Positions 54,313 through 63,978 of a stretch of 64,000 bases of DNA are shown in pieces. The notes beneath the pieces were generated by a model. That model was given only the letters and a program-made list of their open reading frames with translations. It had not been told where the DNA came from and ran no database searches. Position 1 is the first letter of the stretch. Each line of letters opens with the position of its first letter. The stretch spans positions 2,542,001 through 2,606,000 of the forward strand of contig NZ_CP018616.1 in the NCBI RefSeq assembly GCF_002849855.1. The letters are read 5' to 3'. Both the position numbers and the translations under genes were made by a program. The DNA is from Vibrio azureus (GTDB lineage: Bacteria > Pseudomonadota > Gammaproteobacteria > Enterobacterales > Vibrionaceae).

Positions 54313-54396
54313 GTACCCAAATGACCTCAAGATACTTGATTCAGAGCGAGTGCCCTTAACTCGCTGAACACAGCATCTTGAAATCATTTGGGTATA
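54313..54396. repeat. Copy of the inverted-repeat element in the argP-argO control region
   Basis: Starts GTACCCAAATGACCTCAAG and ends CATCTTGAAATCATTTGGGTATA. The ends pair over about 20 bases with few mismatches, and the interior CAGAGCGAG...CTCGCTGA also pairs, so the whole 84 bases can fold. It ends 33 bases before the argO start codon. Confidence 0.8.
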
Positions 54397-54428
54397 TATT
54401 TTAAACATCATTATTTGAGGTAAACATA

Positions 54429-55058
54429 GTGAGTCTTGGCGTTTTATTACAAGGGTTTGGTTTAGGGGCTTCGATGATTATCCCGATCGGTGCACAAAAT
54501 GCTTATGTCCTGAACCAAGGGATCAAACGCCACCATCACCTTACTACGGCAACCATTTGTAGTTTGCTTGACACCGTGTTTATATCTTTGGGGATCTTTG
54601 GCGGTGGAGCGCTATTATCTCAAAATGAAATGCTACTCAATTTAGTCACACTCGGCGGAATCCTTTTTCTTACTGCTTATGGGCTACTGTCTTTAAAAAA
54701 TGCTTTTAGCTCCACACAAACAGCAACCTCGCAGCAAGAGATCGCTACCCGAGGACGTAAGACTGTGATTTTAGGTGCCTTAGCTGTCACAGTTCTAAAC
54801 CCTCACTTGTATTTGGATACTGTAGTTATACTTGGCTCTATCGGTGGCCAGTTTGAAGGCGATGAGCGTTTATCCTTCGCTATCGGTACTATCATGGCTT
54901 CTTTCGTCTGGTTTTACACTCTGTCAATCAGTGCAGCTAAACTTGGACCGACTCTATCAAAACCGAAGGTGAAAAAAGGCTTGGACATTGCGATTGCTTG
55001 TATGATGTTCACGATCGCATCACTGCTGGTCAACGAGTTACTTAAGAGTAATATTTAG
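54429..55058 (+). CDS. argO: L-arginine exporter ArgO (LysE family)
   Basis: ArgO exports arginine and canavanine across the inner membrane. The 209-residue protein has about five to six membrane helices and the LysE-family N-terminus with GASMIIPIGAQNAYVLNQG, plus AVTVLNPHLYLDTVVILGS in the middle. It uses a GTG start with a GAGG site. It is divergent from its regulator gene argP; in E. coli ArgP binds in this gap. Confidence 0.96.
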   Translation: MSLGVLLQGFGLGASMIIPIGAQNAYVLNQGIKRHHHLTTATICSLLDTVFISLGIFGGGALLSQNEMLLNLVTLGGILFLTAYGLLSLKNAFSSTQTATSQQEIATRGRKTVILGALAVTVLNPHLYLDTVVILGSIGGQFEGDERLSFAIGTIMASFVWFYTLSISAAKLGPTLSKPKVKKGLDIAIACMMFTIASLLVNELLKSNI

Positions 55059-55154
55059 TCTCGCATTTTATCCAGACTTCTCAAGTTACCGACTGAATCA
55101 CATCGTTGATTGAGCCTAAACGTATTTGGCTAAAAATATATTTATCTCTAACAA

Positions 55155-55178
55155 TAAGCGAGGCTATTGCCTCGCTTA
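55155..55178. terminator. Bidirectional hairpin between argO and mscS
   Basis: A 10-bp perfect stem TAAGCGAGGC/GCCTCGCTTA with a TATT loop lies between two convergent genes. T-runs are poor on both sides. Confidence 0.65.
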
Positions 55179-55206
55179 GTCAATGTATGAATATACTTAG
55201 ATAAAA

Positions 55207-56073
55207 TTATGCATTCACTTTATTTACATGCACATCCATCTGTGGATATGGTATTTCAATCCCTGCCGCATCTAATGCTTCTTTCAACGCCTGAGTCGAG
55301 TCAAAATGAACTCCCCAGTAATCGCCGGTTTTACACCATGGCCTCACGACAATATTAACGGAAGAATCTGCGAGTTCAACAACACCTATCGTCATATCCG
55401 GGTCCTTAAGAATACGAGGATCTTTTTCTAGCGTTTCACGAATAATTTGTTGAGTTTTCTGTAAATCAGCGTTGTATGAAACACCAATCATCATATCAAC
55501 TCTGCGTGTATCATGGCGAGAGTAGTTCGTGATCGCCCCACCAATAACAGCAGAATTAGGAACAACGATCATTTTATTGTCTGGGCTTTTCAAAACCGTT
55601 TGGAAAATTTGGATCGAGTCTACCGTACCAGCGGTTCCGCCGACCTCAACATAATCACCAGACTTAAACGGACGGAAAGCCACAATAAGAACCCCTGCGG
55701 CAAAGTTCGATAGAGACCCCTGTAAAGCCAAACCGACAGCTAAACCAGCAGCACCAATAATCGCAACAACAGAAGCCGTTTGAACGCCTAAACGCCCTAG
55801 TGCTGCAATCAACACAATAACAAACAGAAGATAACGAACTAGACCATGGACGAATTCGACAACCGCCTTATCCATGTTTTTCTTTTCAAGCACTTTTGCA
55901 ACACTGCCTGCAATAGCCTTGACAATAATGTTACCGATAAAAAGAATCAGTATTGCGGAAATAATATTCACACCATACTGCACGATAAGGTCAGAGTTAT
56001 CATTCAGCCAAGCTGATGCTTTATCCACCCCTCCGGAAATCGAGGTTTCCAACCCCGTCGAATCTCCTGCCAT
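55207..56073 (-). CDS. mscS: Small-conductance mechanosensitive channel MscS
   Basis: MscS opens under membrane tension and releases solutes during osmotic downshock. The 288-residue protein has three membrane helices (about 25-110). TM3 is the pore helix with AGLAVGLALQGSLSNFAAGV. The beta-rich cytoplasmic cage follows. I chose the ATG at 56073 (MAGDST) with AGGA upstream; the frame opens five codons earlier at a TTG. Order argO-mscS-fbaA matches E. coli. Confidence 0.96.
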   Translation of the reverse strand: MAGDSTGLETSISGGVDKASAWLNDNSDLIVQYGVNIISAILILFIGNIIVKAIAGSVAKVLEKKNMDKAVVEFVHGLVRYLLFVIVLIAALGRLGVQTASVVAIIGAAGLAVGLALQGSLSNFAAGVLIVAFRPFKSGDYVEVGGTAGTVDSIQIFQTVLKSPDNKMIVVPNSAVIGGAITNYSRHDTRRVDMMIGVSYNADLQKTQQIIRETLEKDPRILKDPDMTIGVVELADSSVNIVVRPWCKTGDYWGVHFDSTQALKEALDAAGIEIPYPQMDVHVNKVNA

Positions 56074-56463
56074 AATTCCTACCCTCAAATTAACTCAATC
56101 ATTGAGCAGCCATAAAGGAAAACCTGTTCGCTCTTTCTTTACCACTACTCCTCGCTTAAATTGGTGAACGGTCATTGTTTTTTGTGGCGCTTGTTATGCC
56201 AGAGCTCTGGTACATAGGCGTGAGTAAAGAATGGCAAAACAGTGCGTTATCCAATAGTTCCGACACCGTCCTGTTAAAGGGTATGCAATGCTTTTACATT
56301 TTTCCACCAAGTTGACTAAATTTTATTCTTCTTTATTGATGACTTAGCACATTGAAAGCAGAAAAAAGTAATAAGATTATAAATAAAGCTTAGCAATAAA
56401 ATTTCTTACGAAATTCAATTAAACATTCTGTTCAAGTGGCCCCCCAAAGTAGCTTGAAAACAA
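56074..56463. other. Gap between fbaA terminator and mscS
   Basis: No gene is visible. An CCAGAGCTCTGG palindrome lies near 56200. The mscS promoter should be here on the minus strand, but no consensus is convincing by eye. Confidence 0.35.
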
Positions 56464-56493
56464 TAAAAAAAAGCCCACTCAAAAGAGCGGGCT
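56463..56493 (-). terminator. Rho-independent terminator of fbaA
   Basis: The arms 56485-56493 and 56472-56480 form a 9-bp stem (one G-U pair on the minus-strand RNA) with a TTTT loop. It is followed by eight T. Confidence 0.9.
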
Positions 56494-56517
56494 AACTTTT
56501 AATCTCGAATCAGACGA

Positions 56518-57594
56518 TTACAGTACATCAACTGCGTTTAGGTCTGCGAATGCTTTCTCTAGACGAGCAACCATTGAAGTTTGACCAGCACGTAGCCATA
56601 CACGTGGATCGTAGTACTTCTTGTTTGGCGCATCTTCGCCAGTTGGGTTACCAATTTGACCTTGTAGGTAATCGTGGTTCTCTGCTTCGTACTTGCGGAT
56701 ACCATCCCATGTTGCCCACTGTGTATCAGTATCGATGTTCATTTTGATCACACCGTAGCCGATAGACTCTTGGATTTCAGCTTCAGTTGAGCCAGAACCA
56801 CCGTGGAATACGAAGTTTAGAGCGTTAGGTGCAATACCAAACTTCTCAGCACAGTATGCTTGAGAATCACGTAGGATAGTTGGCGTTAGTACAACGTTAC
56901 CTGGTTTGTAAACACCGTGTACGTTTCCGAAAGAAGCAGCGATAGTGAAGCGTGGGCTCACAGCGCTTAATTTTTCGTATGCGTAAGCAACGTCTTCTGG
57001 AGAAGTGTAAAGCTCAGATGCATCCATATCAGAGTTATCTACGCCGTCTTCTTCACCACCAGTACAACCTAGTTCGATCTCGATTGTCATGTTCATTTTA
57101 GCCATGCGCTCTAGGTACTTAGCACATGTCTCGATGTTCTCTTCTAGAGACTCTTCAGAAAGGTCTAGCATGTGAGAAGAGAATAGAGGCTTACCAGTTT
57201 GAGCGAAGAACTCTTCACCCGCATCTAGTAGACCGTCGATCCATGGAAGAAGCTTCTTTGCAGCGTGGTCAGTATGAAGAATAACAGGTACGCCGTAAGC
57301 TTCAGCAACCGCGTGAACGTATTTAGCGCCTGCTACAGCACCAAGGATTTGAGGACCTTGACCTTCAAGTTTTACGCCTTTACCAGCAAAGAAAGCCGCA
57401 CCGCCGTTAGAGAATTGAATCACAACTGGCGCTTTCACTTTTGCCGCAGCTTCCAGTACTGCGTTTACAGAGTCAGTACCTACTACGTTTACAGCTGGAA
57501 GGGCAAAATTGTTCTCTTTTGCTACTTCAAATACTTTCTGTACGTCATCGCCAGAAATAACACCTGGTTTTACAAAGTCGAAGATCTTAGACAT
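56518..57594 (-). CDS. fbaA: Fructose-bisphosphate aldolase, class II
   Basis: FbaA cleaves fructose 1,6-bisphosphate to dihydroxyacetone phosphate and glyceraldehyde 3-phosphate using zinc. The 358-residue protein shows the zinc/catalytic segment VILHTDHAAKKLLPW, the second region ELGCTGGEEDGVDNS, and NFVFHGGSGST. I chose the ATG at 57594 (MSKIFDFVKPG) from family length. It follows pgk, as in the epd-pgk-fbaA operon, but a LacI-family-type operator in the gap suggests an extra promoter. Confidence 0.98.
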   Translation of the reverse strand: MSKIFDFVKPGVISGDDVQKVFEVAKENNFALPAVNVVGTDSVNAVLEAAAKVKAPVVIQFSNGGAAFFAGKGVKLEGQGPQILGAVAGAKYVHAVAEAYGVPVILHTDHAAKKLLPWIDGLLDAGEEFFAQTGKPLFSSHMLDLSEESLEENIETCAKYLERMAKMNMTIEIELGCTGGEEDGVDNSDMDASELYTSPEDVAYAYEKLSAVSPRFTIAASFGNVHGVYKPGNVVLTPTILRDSQAYCAEKFGIAPNALNFVFHGGSGSTEAEIQESIGYGVIKMNIDTDTQWATWDGIRKYEAENHDYLQGQIGNPTGEDAPNKKYYDPRVWLRAGQTSMVARLEKAFADLNAVDVL

Positions 57595-57652
57595 GGAGGT
57601 CATCCTATTTATCTGTCGTTTTTTAAACAAAACTTATTAAATTAACAATCTA

Positions 57653-57664
57653 GCAAACGTTTGC
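57653..57664 (-). promoter_or_regulatory. PurR/LacI-family-type palindromic operator upstream of fbaA
   Basis: GCAAACGTTTGC is a perfect 12-base palindrome matching every fixed core position of the PurR consensus (GCAAnCGnTTnC). It lies 59 bases before the fbaA start. A near-identical site lies upstream of tktA (62422-62433). Which LacI-family member binds is inference. Confidence 0.6.
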
Positions 57665-57714
57665 TCACAACATACCCTATTTTATCAGAGTTCGTTTCTC
57701 GTTGCAGCAAACAG

Positions 57715-57740
57715 AAAGCGGGAGAATCCTCTCCCGCTTT
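57715..57740 (-). terminator. Hairpin after pgk
   Basis: An 11-bp perfect stem AAAGCGGGAGA/TCTCCCGCTTT with an ATCC loop (57715-57740) lies just after the pgk stop codon. The following T-run on the minus strand is short, so partial termination between pgk and fbaA is likely. Confidence 0.7.
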
Positions 57741-57748
57741 ATAAGCAA

Positions 57749-58909
57749 TTATTTTGCGCGTGCTTCTAGCATTTTTACTGCAGGAAGTACTTTACCTTCT
57801 ACGAACTCAAGGAAAGCACCGCCACCCGTAGAGATGTATGAAACATCGGCTTTGATACCGAACTTATCGATAGCGGCTAACGTGTCACCACCACCAGCTA
57901 CAGAGAAACCTGCAGATTCAGCGATTGCTTTAGAGATACCAGCCGTACCCGCTTCGAAGTTTTTGAATTCGAATACGCCAACAGGACCATTCCAAAGGAT
58001 CGTTTTTGCATTACCAATGATTTCAGCTAGAGCAGCCGTTGACTCTGGACCTAGGTCGAAAATCATGTCGTCATCTTGAACTTCGGAAACGTGCTTGATT
58101 TCAGCTTCTGCGTTCTCGTCGAATGCTTTCGCACATGCCACGTCCGTTGCTACTGGAATAGCACACTCTTTCATTAGTTTCTGAGCTGTTTCAATTAGGT
58201 CTGCTTCGTATAGAGACTTACCTACATTGTGACCTTCAGCTGCAATGAATGTGTTAGCAATACCACCCCCAACAACAAGTTGGTCAGCGATTTTAGATAG
58301 AGACTCAAGCACCGTTAGTTTCGTCGATACCTTAGAGCCGCCAACGATAGCGACTAGTGGACGCTCTGGGTTATCCATTGCTTTACCTAGTGCTTCTAGT
58401 TCAGCCGCAAGAAGAGGACCAGCACAAGCGATAGGAGCAAACATACCAACACCGTGAGTAGATGCTTGAGCACGGTGAGCCGTTCCAAATGCGTCCATTA
58501 CAAAGATGTCACATAGCGCAGCGTATGCTTTAGATAGTTCTTCTTCGTTTTTCTTCTCGCCTTTATTAAAGCGAACGTTTTCAAGAACAACCAGTTCACC
58601 AGTGTTGAGTTCTAGACCGTTTAAGTAGTCTTTCGCTAGTTTAACTTCACAATCAAGAGCATCGTTTAAGTAGTTAACGACAGGTTGTAGAGAGAACTCT
58701 TCAGCGTATTCACCTTCAGTTGGGCGACCTAGGTGAGATGTAACCATCACTTTCGCGCCTGCTTCTAAACAGTGCTTGATAGTTGGAAGAGATGCGATGA
58801 TACGTGCATCTGAAGTTACTTTACCGTCTTTTACTGGCACGTTTAGGTCAGCACGGATAAATACACGTTTACCTGCAAGATCCAGGTCAGTCATCTTGAT
58901 TACAGACAT
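57749..58909 (-). CDS. pgk: Phosphoglycerate kinase
   Basis: Pgk makes ATP and 3-phosphoglycerate from 1,3-bisphosphoglycerate in glycolysis. The 386-residue protein has the N-terminal [16 protein letters not shown], the [10 protein letters not shown] loop, and C-terminal nucleotide-binding [14 protein letters not shown] chose the ATG at 58909 ([11 protein letters not shown]) with a GAGG site. It lies between epd and fbaA. Confidence 0.98.
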   Translation of the reverse strand: MSVIKMTDLDLAGKRVFIRADLNVPVKDGKVTSDARIIASLPTIKHCLEAGAKVMVTSHLGRPTEGEYAEEFSLQPVVNYLNDALDCEVKLAKDYLNGLELNTGELVVLENVRFNKGEKKNEEELSKAYAALCDIFVMDAFGTAHRAQASTHGVGMFAPIACAGPLLAAELEALGKAMDNPERPLVAIVGGSKVSTKLTVLESLSKIADQLVVGGGIANTFIAAEGHNVGKSLYEADLIETAQKLMKECAIPVATDVACAKAFDENAEAEIKHVSEVQDDDMIFDLGPESTAALAEIIGNAKTILWNGPVGVFEFKNFEAGTAGISKAIAESAGFSVAGGGDTLAAIDKFGIKADVSYISTGGGAFLEFVEGKVLPAVKMLEARAK

Positions 58910-58950
58910 GATGTGTCCTCTCAATTATTTAATCATTAAAAGTTTTTGAA

Positions 58951-59037
58951 AACTTGGCAATCCTGCCAAGCCTGTTAATTCTTCAAACTGGTTTTAGATA
59001 TGGAGATACATCTTATTTATTTCAAGGCCTGAAATAA
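58951..59037 (-). other. Two hairpins in the epd-pgk spacer
   Basis: CTTGGCA/TGCCAAG (about 58953-58970) and TTTATTTCA/TGAAATAAA (about 59015-59037) lie in the 154-base spacer. Neither is a clear terminator. They may mark RNA processing that separates epd and pgk messages, as happens in the E. coli operon. Confidence 0.45.
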
Positions 59038-59063
59038 AGATTTTCTCCATCGCTGCTTCGTGA

Positions 59064-60116
59064 TTAACGAGCCGTATGTGAAGTCGCTTGCATGGCTAAA
59101 GCGGTATCCAGCATACGATTGGCAAAACCCCATTCGTTATCACACCAAACCAACATTTTCACGAGGTGCCCATTACTCACTCGGGTTTGCGTTCCATCCA
59201 CTATGGCACTATGAGAGTCATGATTAAAGTCAATGGAAACAAGCGGCGCTTCAGTATAGTCAACAATGTCACGTAATGTACACTGAGATGCCTTAACAAT
59301 GGTTTGATTTATGTCATTAACTTTCACATTTGAACAGATTGTGACACTTAAATCCATTGCTGTGACATTTATGGTCGGAACTCGAACCGAAATAGCCTCA
59401 AATTTGTTGGAAAATTTCGGAAAAATCCTTTCAATACCTTTATGAAGTTTGGTATCAACAGGAATGATCGATTGGCTGGCAGAACGGGTTCGGCGCAAAT
59501 CATCATGGTATGCGTCAATCACTTGTTGATCATGCATGGCAGAATGAATCGTCGTAATCGTACCCGATTCAATGCCAAAGGCCTCATCCAAAACTTTTAT
59601 AATTGGCACAATACAATTGGTCGTACATGAACCATTGGACACAACACGGTGTTCATCTTTTAGGGTCTGGTGATTGACTCCAAAAATGATCGTATTGTCG
59701 ACATCATGAGCACCGGGATGAGAGAAGAGTACTTTTTGGGCTCCGGCTCGAATGTGAGCCTGACCATCTGCCTGAGAACCAAATACTCCAGTACAATCCA
59801 GTACAATATCTATCTCAAGTTCATGCCATGGTAACCGCGCAATCTCCTCACACTGCAGAATTCGTATGCGATCACACGATTCACTATTTTGTGTGCTGGA
59901 GTCATGGTGGATATAGAGGTATCCCTGATCATGAGACACTTTTTTTTCAAAGCGGCCATGACTAGAGTCATACTGTAGCAAATGTGCCATCGCTTCCGGC
60001 TTAGCCAATTCATTCACAGCAACAATCTTGATATGATTTTGCTTACCACTTTCATATACTGCCCGCAGTACATTACGACCGATACGTCCAAATCCATTGA
60101 TCGCAACTCTTAGCAT
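59064..60116 (-). CDS. epd: D-erythrose-4-phosphate dehydrogenase
   Basis: Epd oxidises erythrose 4-phosphate to 4-phosphoerythronate, the first step of the pyridoxal phosphate branch that meets PdxJ. The 350-residue protein is GAPDH-like, with NAD loop [16 protein letters not shown] and catalytic cysteine in [13 protein letters not shown]. Position upstream of pgk, and residues unlike GapA (for example the long insertion around 70-85), favour Epd over glyceraldehyde-3-phosphate dehydrogenase. It follows tktA, whose product reaction supplies erythrose 4-phosphate, behind a terminator. Confidence 0.94.
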   Translation of the reverse strand: MLRVAINGFGRIGRNVLRAVYESGKQNHIKIVAVNELAKPEAMAHLLQYDSSHGRFEKKVSHDQGYLYIHHDSSTQNSESCDRIRILQCEEIARLPWHELEIDIVLDCTGVFGSQADGQAHIRAGAQKVLFSHPGAHDVDNTIIFGVNHQTLKDEHRVVSNGSCTTNCIVPIIKVLDEAFGIESGTITTIHSAMHDQQVIDAYHDDLRRTRSASQSIIPVDTKLHKGIERIFPKFSNKFEAISVRVPTINVTAMDLSVTICSNVKVNDINQTIVKASQCTLRDIVDYTEAPLVSIDFNHDSHSAIVDGTQTRVSNGHLVKMLVWCDNEWGFANRMLDTALAMQATSHTAR

Positions 60117-60139
60117 TCTTCCATCGCCTTACATGATTT

Positions 60140-60152
60140 TCGTGTTACACGA
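60140..60152 (-). promoter_or_regulatory. Small palindrome upstream of epd
   Basis: TCGTGT-T-ACACGA is a perfect inverted repeat 24 bases before the epd start. It could be an operator or simply a hairpin in the leader. Confidence 0.3.
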
Positions 60153-60271
60153 TAGTAACCGATAGCAACATAAATCGCATTAAGTTAGTTTCATACGTGC
60201 TTCAAAACACGCCACTGCCTTCTGCCAAATCAATCGTCGTGCTTCACAGCAGAAAAAATGGCAGGAGACCT

Positions 60272-60302
60272 GATCAAAAAACCGAGCCATGTGACTCGGT
60301 TT
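60272..60302 (-). terminator. Rho-independent terminator of tktA
   Basis: An 8-bp stem AAACCGAG/CTCGGTTT (60279-60302) with an 8-base loop is followed on the minus strand by a T-run. Confidence 0.88.
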
Positions 60303-60322
60303 ACTGTGTTAATCGGCTTTAA

Positions 60323-62332
60323 TTACGCTAATAATTCGTTTGCTGTATTCACGACATTTTCTACCGTAAAGCCAAACATTTCAAACAGCTGACTTGCCGG
60401 CGCAGATTCACCAAATGTCGTCATACCAATGATGCGACCGTCAAAGCCTACGTACTTGTACCAGAAGTCAGCGATACCCGCTTCGATTGCGATACGAGCG
60501 GTGACGTCTGATGGTAGTACAGATTCACGGTAAGCAGCATCTTGCTTGTCGAATGCATCAGTAGATGGCATTGAAACAACGCGTACTTTCTTACCTTCAG
60601 CGGTAAGTTGCTCAGCTGCTTTCATTGCGAGTTCAACTTCAGAACCTGTCGCGATTAGGATCAGCTCTGGCTTGCCGTCACTGTCTTTCAGGATGTATGC
60701 ACCTTTCGCGATGTCAGCGACTTGCTCTGCTGTACGTGCTTGTTGCGCTAGGTTTTGACGAGAGAAAATCAGTGCCGTTGGTGCGTCTTTACGTTCAATC
60801 GCCAGTTTCCATGCTACTGCAGACTCAACTTGGTCACATGGACGCCATGTACTCATGTTTGGAGTAAGACGCAGAGAGGCCATTTGCTCAACCGGTTGGT
60901 GAGTTGGGCCATCTTCGCCAAGACCGATAGAGTCGTGCGTGTACACCTGGATGTTCTGAATTTTCATCAGAGCCGCCATGCGCATTGCATTACGAGCGTA
61001 CTCCATGAACATTAGGAATGTAGCGCCGTAAGGCACGAAACCGCCGTGTAGCGCGATACCGTTCATGATCGCGGTCATACCGAATTCACGTACACCATAG
61101 TGGATGTAGTTACCAGAGAAGTCGTTTGCTTCTAGAGATTTAGAGCCAGACCACATGGTTAGGTTAGACGGCGCTAGGTCAGCAGAGCCGCCCATGAATT
61201 CCGGAAGCATTTGACCAAACGCTTCTAGTGCGTTTTGAGAAGCTTTACGTGATGCGATGTTTGCAGGGTTTGCTTGAAGGTCAGCAATGATTTGGTTTGC
61301 TTTTGCTTCCCATTCAGCAGGCAGTTCACCGTTTACGCGGCGTTTGAATTCAGCGGCCAGCTCAGGGTACGCTGCTTCATAAGCTGCAAGTTTCTCGTTC
61401 CACGAAGCTTCCTTAGCTGCGCCTGCTTCTTTTGCTGACCATTCTGCGTAGACTTCCTGCGGAATTTCAAAAGGACCGTGTTCCCAACCTAGTTCTTTAC
61501 GTGTCGCTGCAATTTCTTCAGCACCGAGTGGCGCACCGTGACAGTCGTGTGAACCCGATTTGTTTGGAGAACCAAAACCGATGATCGTTTTAGTACAGAT
61601 AAGCGTAGGTCGTGGGTCTGCTTTTGCAGCAATGATAGCAGCGTTAATTGCTTCAGGATCGTGACCATCTACCGCTGGAATGACGTGCCAACCATAAGCT
61701 TCAAAACGTTTAGGTGTGTCATCAGAGAACCAACCTTCAACGTGACCGTCGATAGAGATGCCGTTGTCATCCCAGAATGCGATCAGTTTGCCAAGGCCTA
61801 GTGTACCTGCAAGAGAGCAAGCCTCGTGCGAAATACCTTCCATCAAGCAGCCATCACCCATGAAAGCATAAGTAAAGTGATTAACAATCTCGTGGCCTTC
61901 TTTGTTGAACTGAGCGGCTAGCGCTTTTTCAGCCATTGCCATACCAACAGCGTTAGTGATGCCTTGGCCGAGAGGACCCGTTGTTGTTTCCACACCAGGT
62001 GCGTATCCGTATTCAGGATGGCCTGGGGTTTTAGAATGCAGTTGACGGAAGTTTTTTAAATCGTCAATCGACAACTCATAACCACTTAGGTGCAATAACG
62101 AATAAATCAGCATAGAGCCATGACCATTTGAAAGCACAAAACGGTCACGGTCAGCCCACTCAGGGTTTGCTGGATTATGGTTTAAGTGAGAACGCCAAAG
62201 AACTTCAGCGATGTCAGCCATGCCCATAGGTGCACCTGGGTGACCAGAATTGGCCTGTTGTACACCGTCCATACTGAGAGCACGGATAGCATTAGCGAGC
62301 TGTTTGTTCGAAAGATGGTTATGAGAAGACAT
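60323..62332 (-). CDS. tktA: Transketolase
   Basis: Transketolase moves two-carbon units between sugar phosphates in the pentose phosphate pathway using thiamine diphosphate. The 669-residue protein has [20 protein letters not shown] near the N-terminus, the thiamine-diphosphate motif [12 protein letters not shown] followed by [10 protein letters not shown], and the [15 protein letters not shown] pyrimidine-domain signature. I chose the ATG at 62332 (MSSHNHLSN) with an AGGAG site; the frame extends 22 codons further. It is divergent from metK, with a PurR-like site in the gap. Confidence 0.98.
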   Translation of the reverse strand: MSSHNHLSNKQLANAIRALSMDGVQQANSGHPGAPMGMADIAEVLWRSHLNHNPANPEWADRDRFVLSNGHGSMLIYSLLHLSGYELSIDDLKNFRQLHSKTPGHPEYGYAPGVETTTGPLGQGITNAVGMAMAEKALAAQFNKEGHEIVNHFTYAFMGDGCLMEGISHEACSLAGTLGLGKLIAFWDDNGISIDGHVEGWFSDDTPKRFEAYGWHVIPAVDGHDPEAINAAIIAAKADPRPTLICTKTIIGFGSPNKSGSHDCHGAPLGAEEIAATRKELGWEHGPFEIPQEVYAEWSAKEAGAAKEASWNEKLAAYEAAYPELAAEFKRRVNGELPAEWEAKANQIIADLQANPANIASRKASQNALEAFGQMLPEFMGGSADLAPSNLTMWSGSKSLEANDFSGNYIHYGVREFGMTAIMNGIALHGGFVPYGATFLMFMEYARNAMRMAALMKIQNIQVYTHDSIGLGEDGPTHQPVEQMASLRLTPNMSTWRPCDQVESAVAWKLAIERKDAPTALIFSRQNLAQQARTAEQVADIAKGAYILKDSDGKPELILIATGSEVELAMKAAEQLTAEGKKVRVVSMPSTDAFDKQDAAYRESVLPSDVTARIAIEAGIADFWYKYVGFDGRIIGMTTFGESAPASQLFEMFGFTVENVVNTANELLA

Positions 62333-62421
62333 GTCTGCTCCTGAGTGCATGAAAGCAAATTGATAAAGAGATGTAAGCACATTGAGTGCACATGACATTC
62401 TCTCAAAGCAAAATTATGACT

Positions 62422-62433
62422 GCAAACGTTTAC
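62422..62433 (-). promoter_or_regulatory. PurR/LacI-family-type operator upstream of tktA
   Basis: GCAAACGTTTAC matches all fixed PurR core positions and differs by one base from the fbaA site. It lies 90 bases before the tktA start. Confidence 0.55.
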
Positions 62434-62680
62434 TCCAGATTTTTAAGGGTTTTACGCATTATTTTGCTGCAAATTTTTGCTTTCTCAACGATACCGAAGC
62501 AAAAAACCAGTGAAACGAATTTATCTGCCCAAAATATATTTTGTTCTGCTCTCAATGGCGACATTGACCCGCCAAGCAGCATGTACTCTGGCTCATGACT
62601 ATCAAGCAAACAATTAATAGATCAAAACTGCTCATCCCTTTATAAAAAGAGCTTGTAATTTGAACGTGTAAATTTAAAAT
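62434..62680. other. Rest of the tktA-metK divergent region
   Basis: About 250 bases with no convincing gene; a 70-codon plus-strand frame has no ribosome-binding site and unremarkable composition. Promoters for both genes must lie here. Confidence 0.4.
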
Positions 62681-62704
62681 AGACGTCTAGATGTAGAAAC
62701 ACCT
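62681..62704 (+). promoter_or_regulatory. Tandem MetJ-binding Met boxes upstream of metK
   Basis: AGACGTCT (62681-62688) is a perfect Met box and is followed directly by AGATGTAG (62689-62696, 6 of 8). A third, weaker 8-mer follows. Tandem 8-base boxes are how MetJ dimers bind. The site is 73-96 bases before the metK start, so S-adenosylmethionine feedback repression through MetJ is expected. Confidence 0.85.
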
Positions 62705-62776
62705 ACAAAACGTATTGTATTTTCAGAGTCCGCTAATGTAAGCGCACTGTGAGTAAACTTTAAGATTGGAGCTATC

Positions 62777-63931
62777 ATGGCTAAGCACCTGTTCACTTCT
62801 GAATCTGTTTCAGAAGGCCATCCAGATAAAATCGCAGACCAAATTTCTGACGCCGTTCTTGATGCAATTCTTGAGCAAGACCCGAAGGCACGTGTTGCTT
62901 GTGAAACTTACGTCAAAACCGGTATGGTTATGGTTGGCGGTGAAGTAACCACTTCTGCATGGGTTGATATCGAGGAAATCACTCGTGAAACCGTTCGTGA
63001 AATTGGTTACGTTCATTCTGACATGGGTTTTGATGCAGACTCTTGTGCTGTTCTAAACACCATTGGTAAACAGTCTCCAGATATCAATCAAGGTGTTGAT
63101 AAGGAAGATCCTAAAGAGCAAGGTGCTGGTGACCAAGGTATCATGTTTGGTTACGCAACCAACGAAACTGAGATCCTAATGCCTGCTCCAATCACTTACT
63201 CTCACCTGCTAGTGAAAAAGCAAGCTGAAGTTCGTAAGAGCGGTAAACTGGATTTCCTTCGTCCAGATGCAAAATCTCAGGTAACCTTCCAGTACGACCA
63301 AGGCAAAATTGTTGGTATTGATGCTGTTGTTCTTTCAACTCAGCACTGTGATTCCATCTCTACGCCAGATCTACGCGAAGCGGTAATGGAAGAGATCATT
63401 AAACCAGTATTGCCTTCTGAGTGGATCAACAAAGAAACCAATTTCTTCATCAACCCAACTGGCCGTTTCGTAATCGGTGGCCCTATGGGTGACTGTGGTC
63501 TAACAGGCCGTAAAATCATCGTAGATACGTACGGCGGTGCTGCTCGTCACGGTGGTGGTGCATTCTCTGGTAAAGATCCATCGAAAGTAGACCGCTCTGC
63601 CGCTTACGCAGCACGTTACGTAGCGAAAAACATTGTCGCTGCAGGCATGGCTGATCGTTGTGAAATCCAACTTTCTTACGCAATCGGTGTTGCTGATCCA
63701 ACCTCCATCATGGTGGAAACATTTGGTACAGAAAAAGTATCACACGACATCATCATTGAAGCTGTACGTCAGCACTTCGATCTACGCCCATACGGCCTAC
63801 AAGAAATGCTGAACCTTCTGCAACCAATCTACAAGAAGACAGCAGCATATGGCCACTTTGGTCGTGACGAGTTCCCTTGGGAAGCCACAGACAAAGCACA
63901 TCTGCTAAGAGACTTCGCTGGTATCAAATAA
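62777..63931 (+). CDS. metK: S-adenosylmethionine synthetase
   Basis: MetK makes S-adenosylmethionine from methionine and ATP. The 384-residue protein has [18 protein letters not shown] near the N-terminus, the signature hexapeptide region [12 protein letters not shown] (about residues 116-127), and [19 protein letters not shown] in the C-terminal part. A GGAG site precedes the ATG. Met boxes lie upstream and a terminator downstream, so it is a single-gene unit. pcm and rlmD in this window are SAM users. Confidence 0.98.
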   Translation: MAKHLFTSESVSEGHPDKIADQISDAVLDAILEQDPKARVACETYVKTGMVMVGGEVTTSAWVDIEEITRETVREIGYVHSDMGFDADSCAVLNTIGKQSPDINQGVDKEDPKEQGAGDQGIMFGYATNETEILMPAPITYSHLLVKKQAEVRKSGKLDFLRPDAKSQVTFQYDQGKIVGIDAVVLSTQHCDSISTPDLREAVMEEIIKPVLPSEWINKETNFFINPTGRFVIGGPMGDCGLTGRKIIVDTYGGAARHGGGAFSGKDPSKVDRSAAYAARYVAKNIVAAGMADRCEIQLSYAIGVADPTSIMVETFGTEKVSHDIIIEAVRQHFDLRPYGLQEMLNLLQPIYKKTAAYGHFGRDEFPWEATDKAHLLRDFAGIK

Positions 63932-63953
63932 CATCAGCACGGAGCAACAAAGA

Positions 63954-63978
63954 CCCTTGCTATTGCGAGGGTTTTTTT
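63954..63978 (+). terminator. Rho-independent terminator of metK
   Basis: The stem CCCTTGC/GCGAGGG (63954-63971) with a TATT loop is followed by seven T. Confidence 0.92.

Noticed and set aside
59064..60116. Glyceraldehyde-3-phosphate dehydrogenase
   Set aside because: The fold and active-site cysteine are shared, but position directly before pgk-fbaA and sequence differences from GapA fit erythrose-4-phosphate dehydrogenase.
62386..62598. A 70-codon plus-strand frame in the tktA-metK gap
   Set aside because: No ribosome-binding site, and it spans the putative PurR operator and promoter region of tktA.
62434..62776. SAM riboswitch upstream of metK
   Set aside because: None of the conserved SAM-riboswitch core elements is visible; Met boxes for MetJ explain the control.
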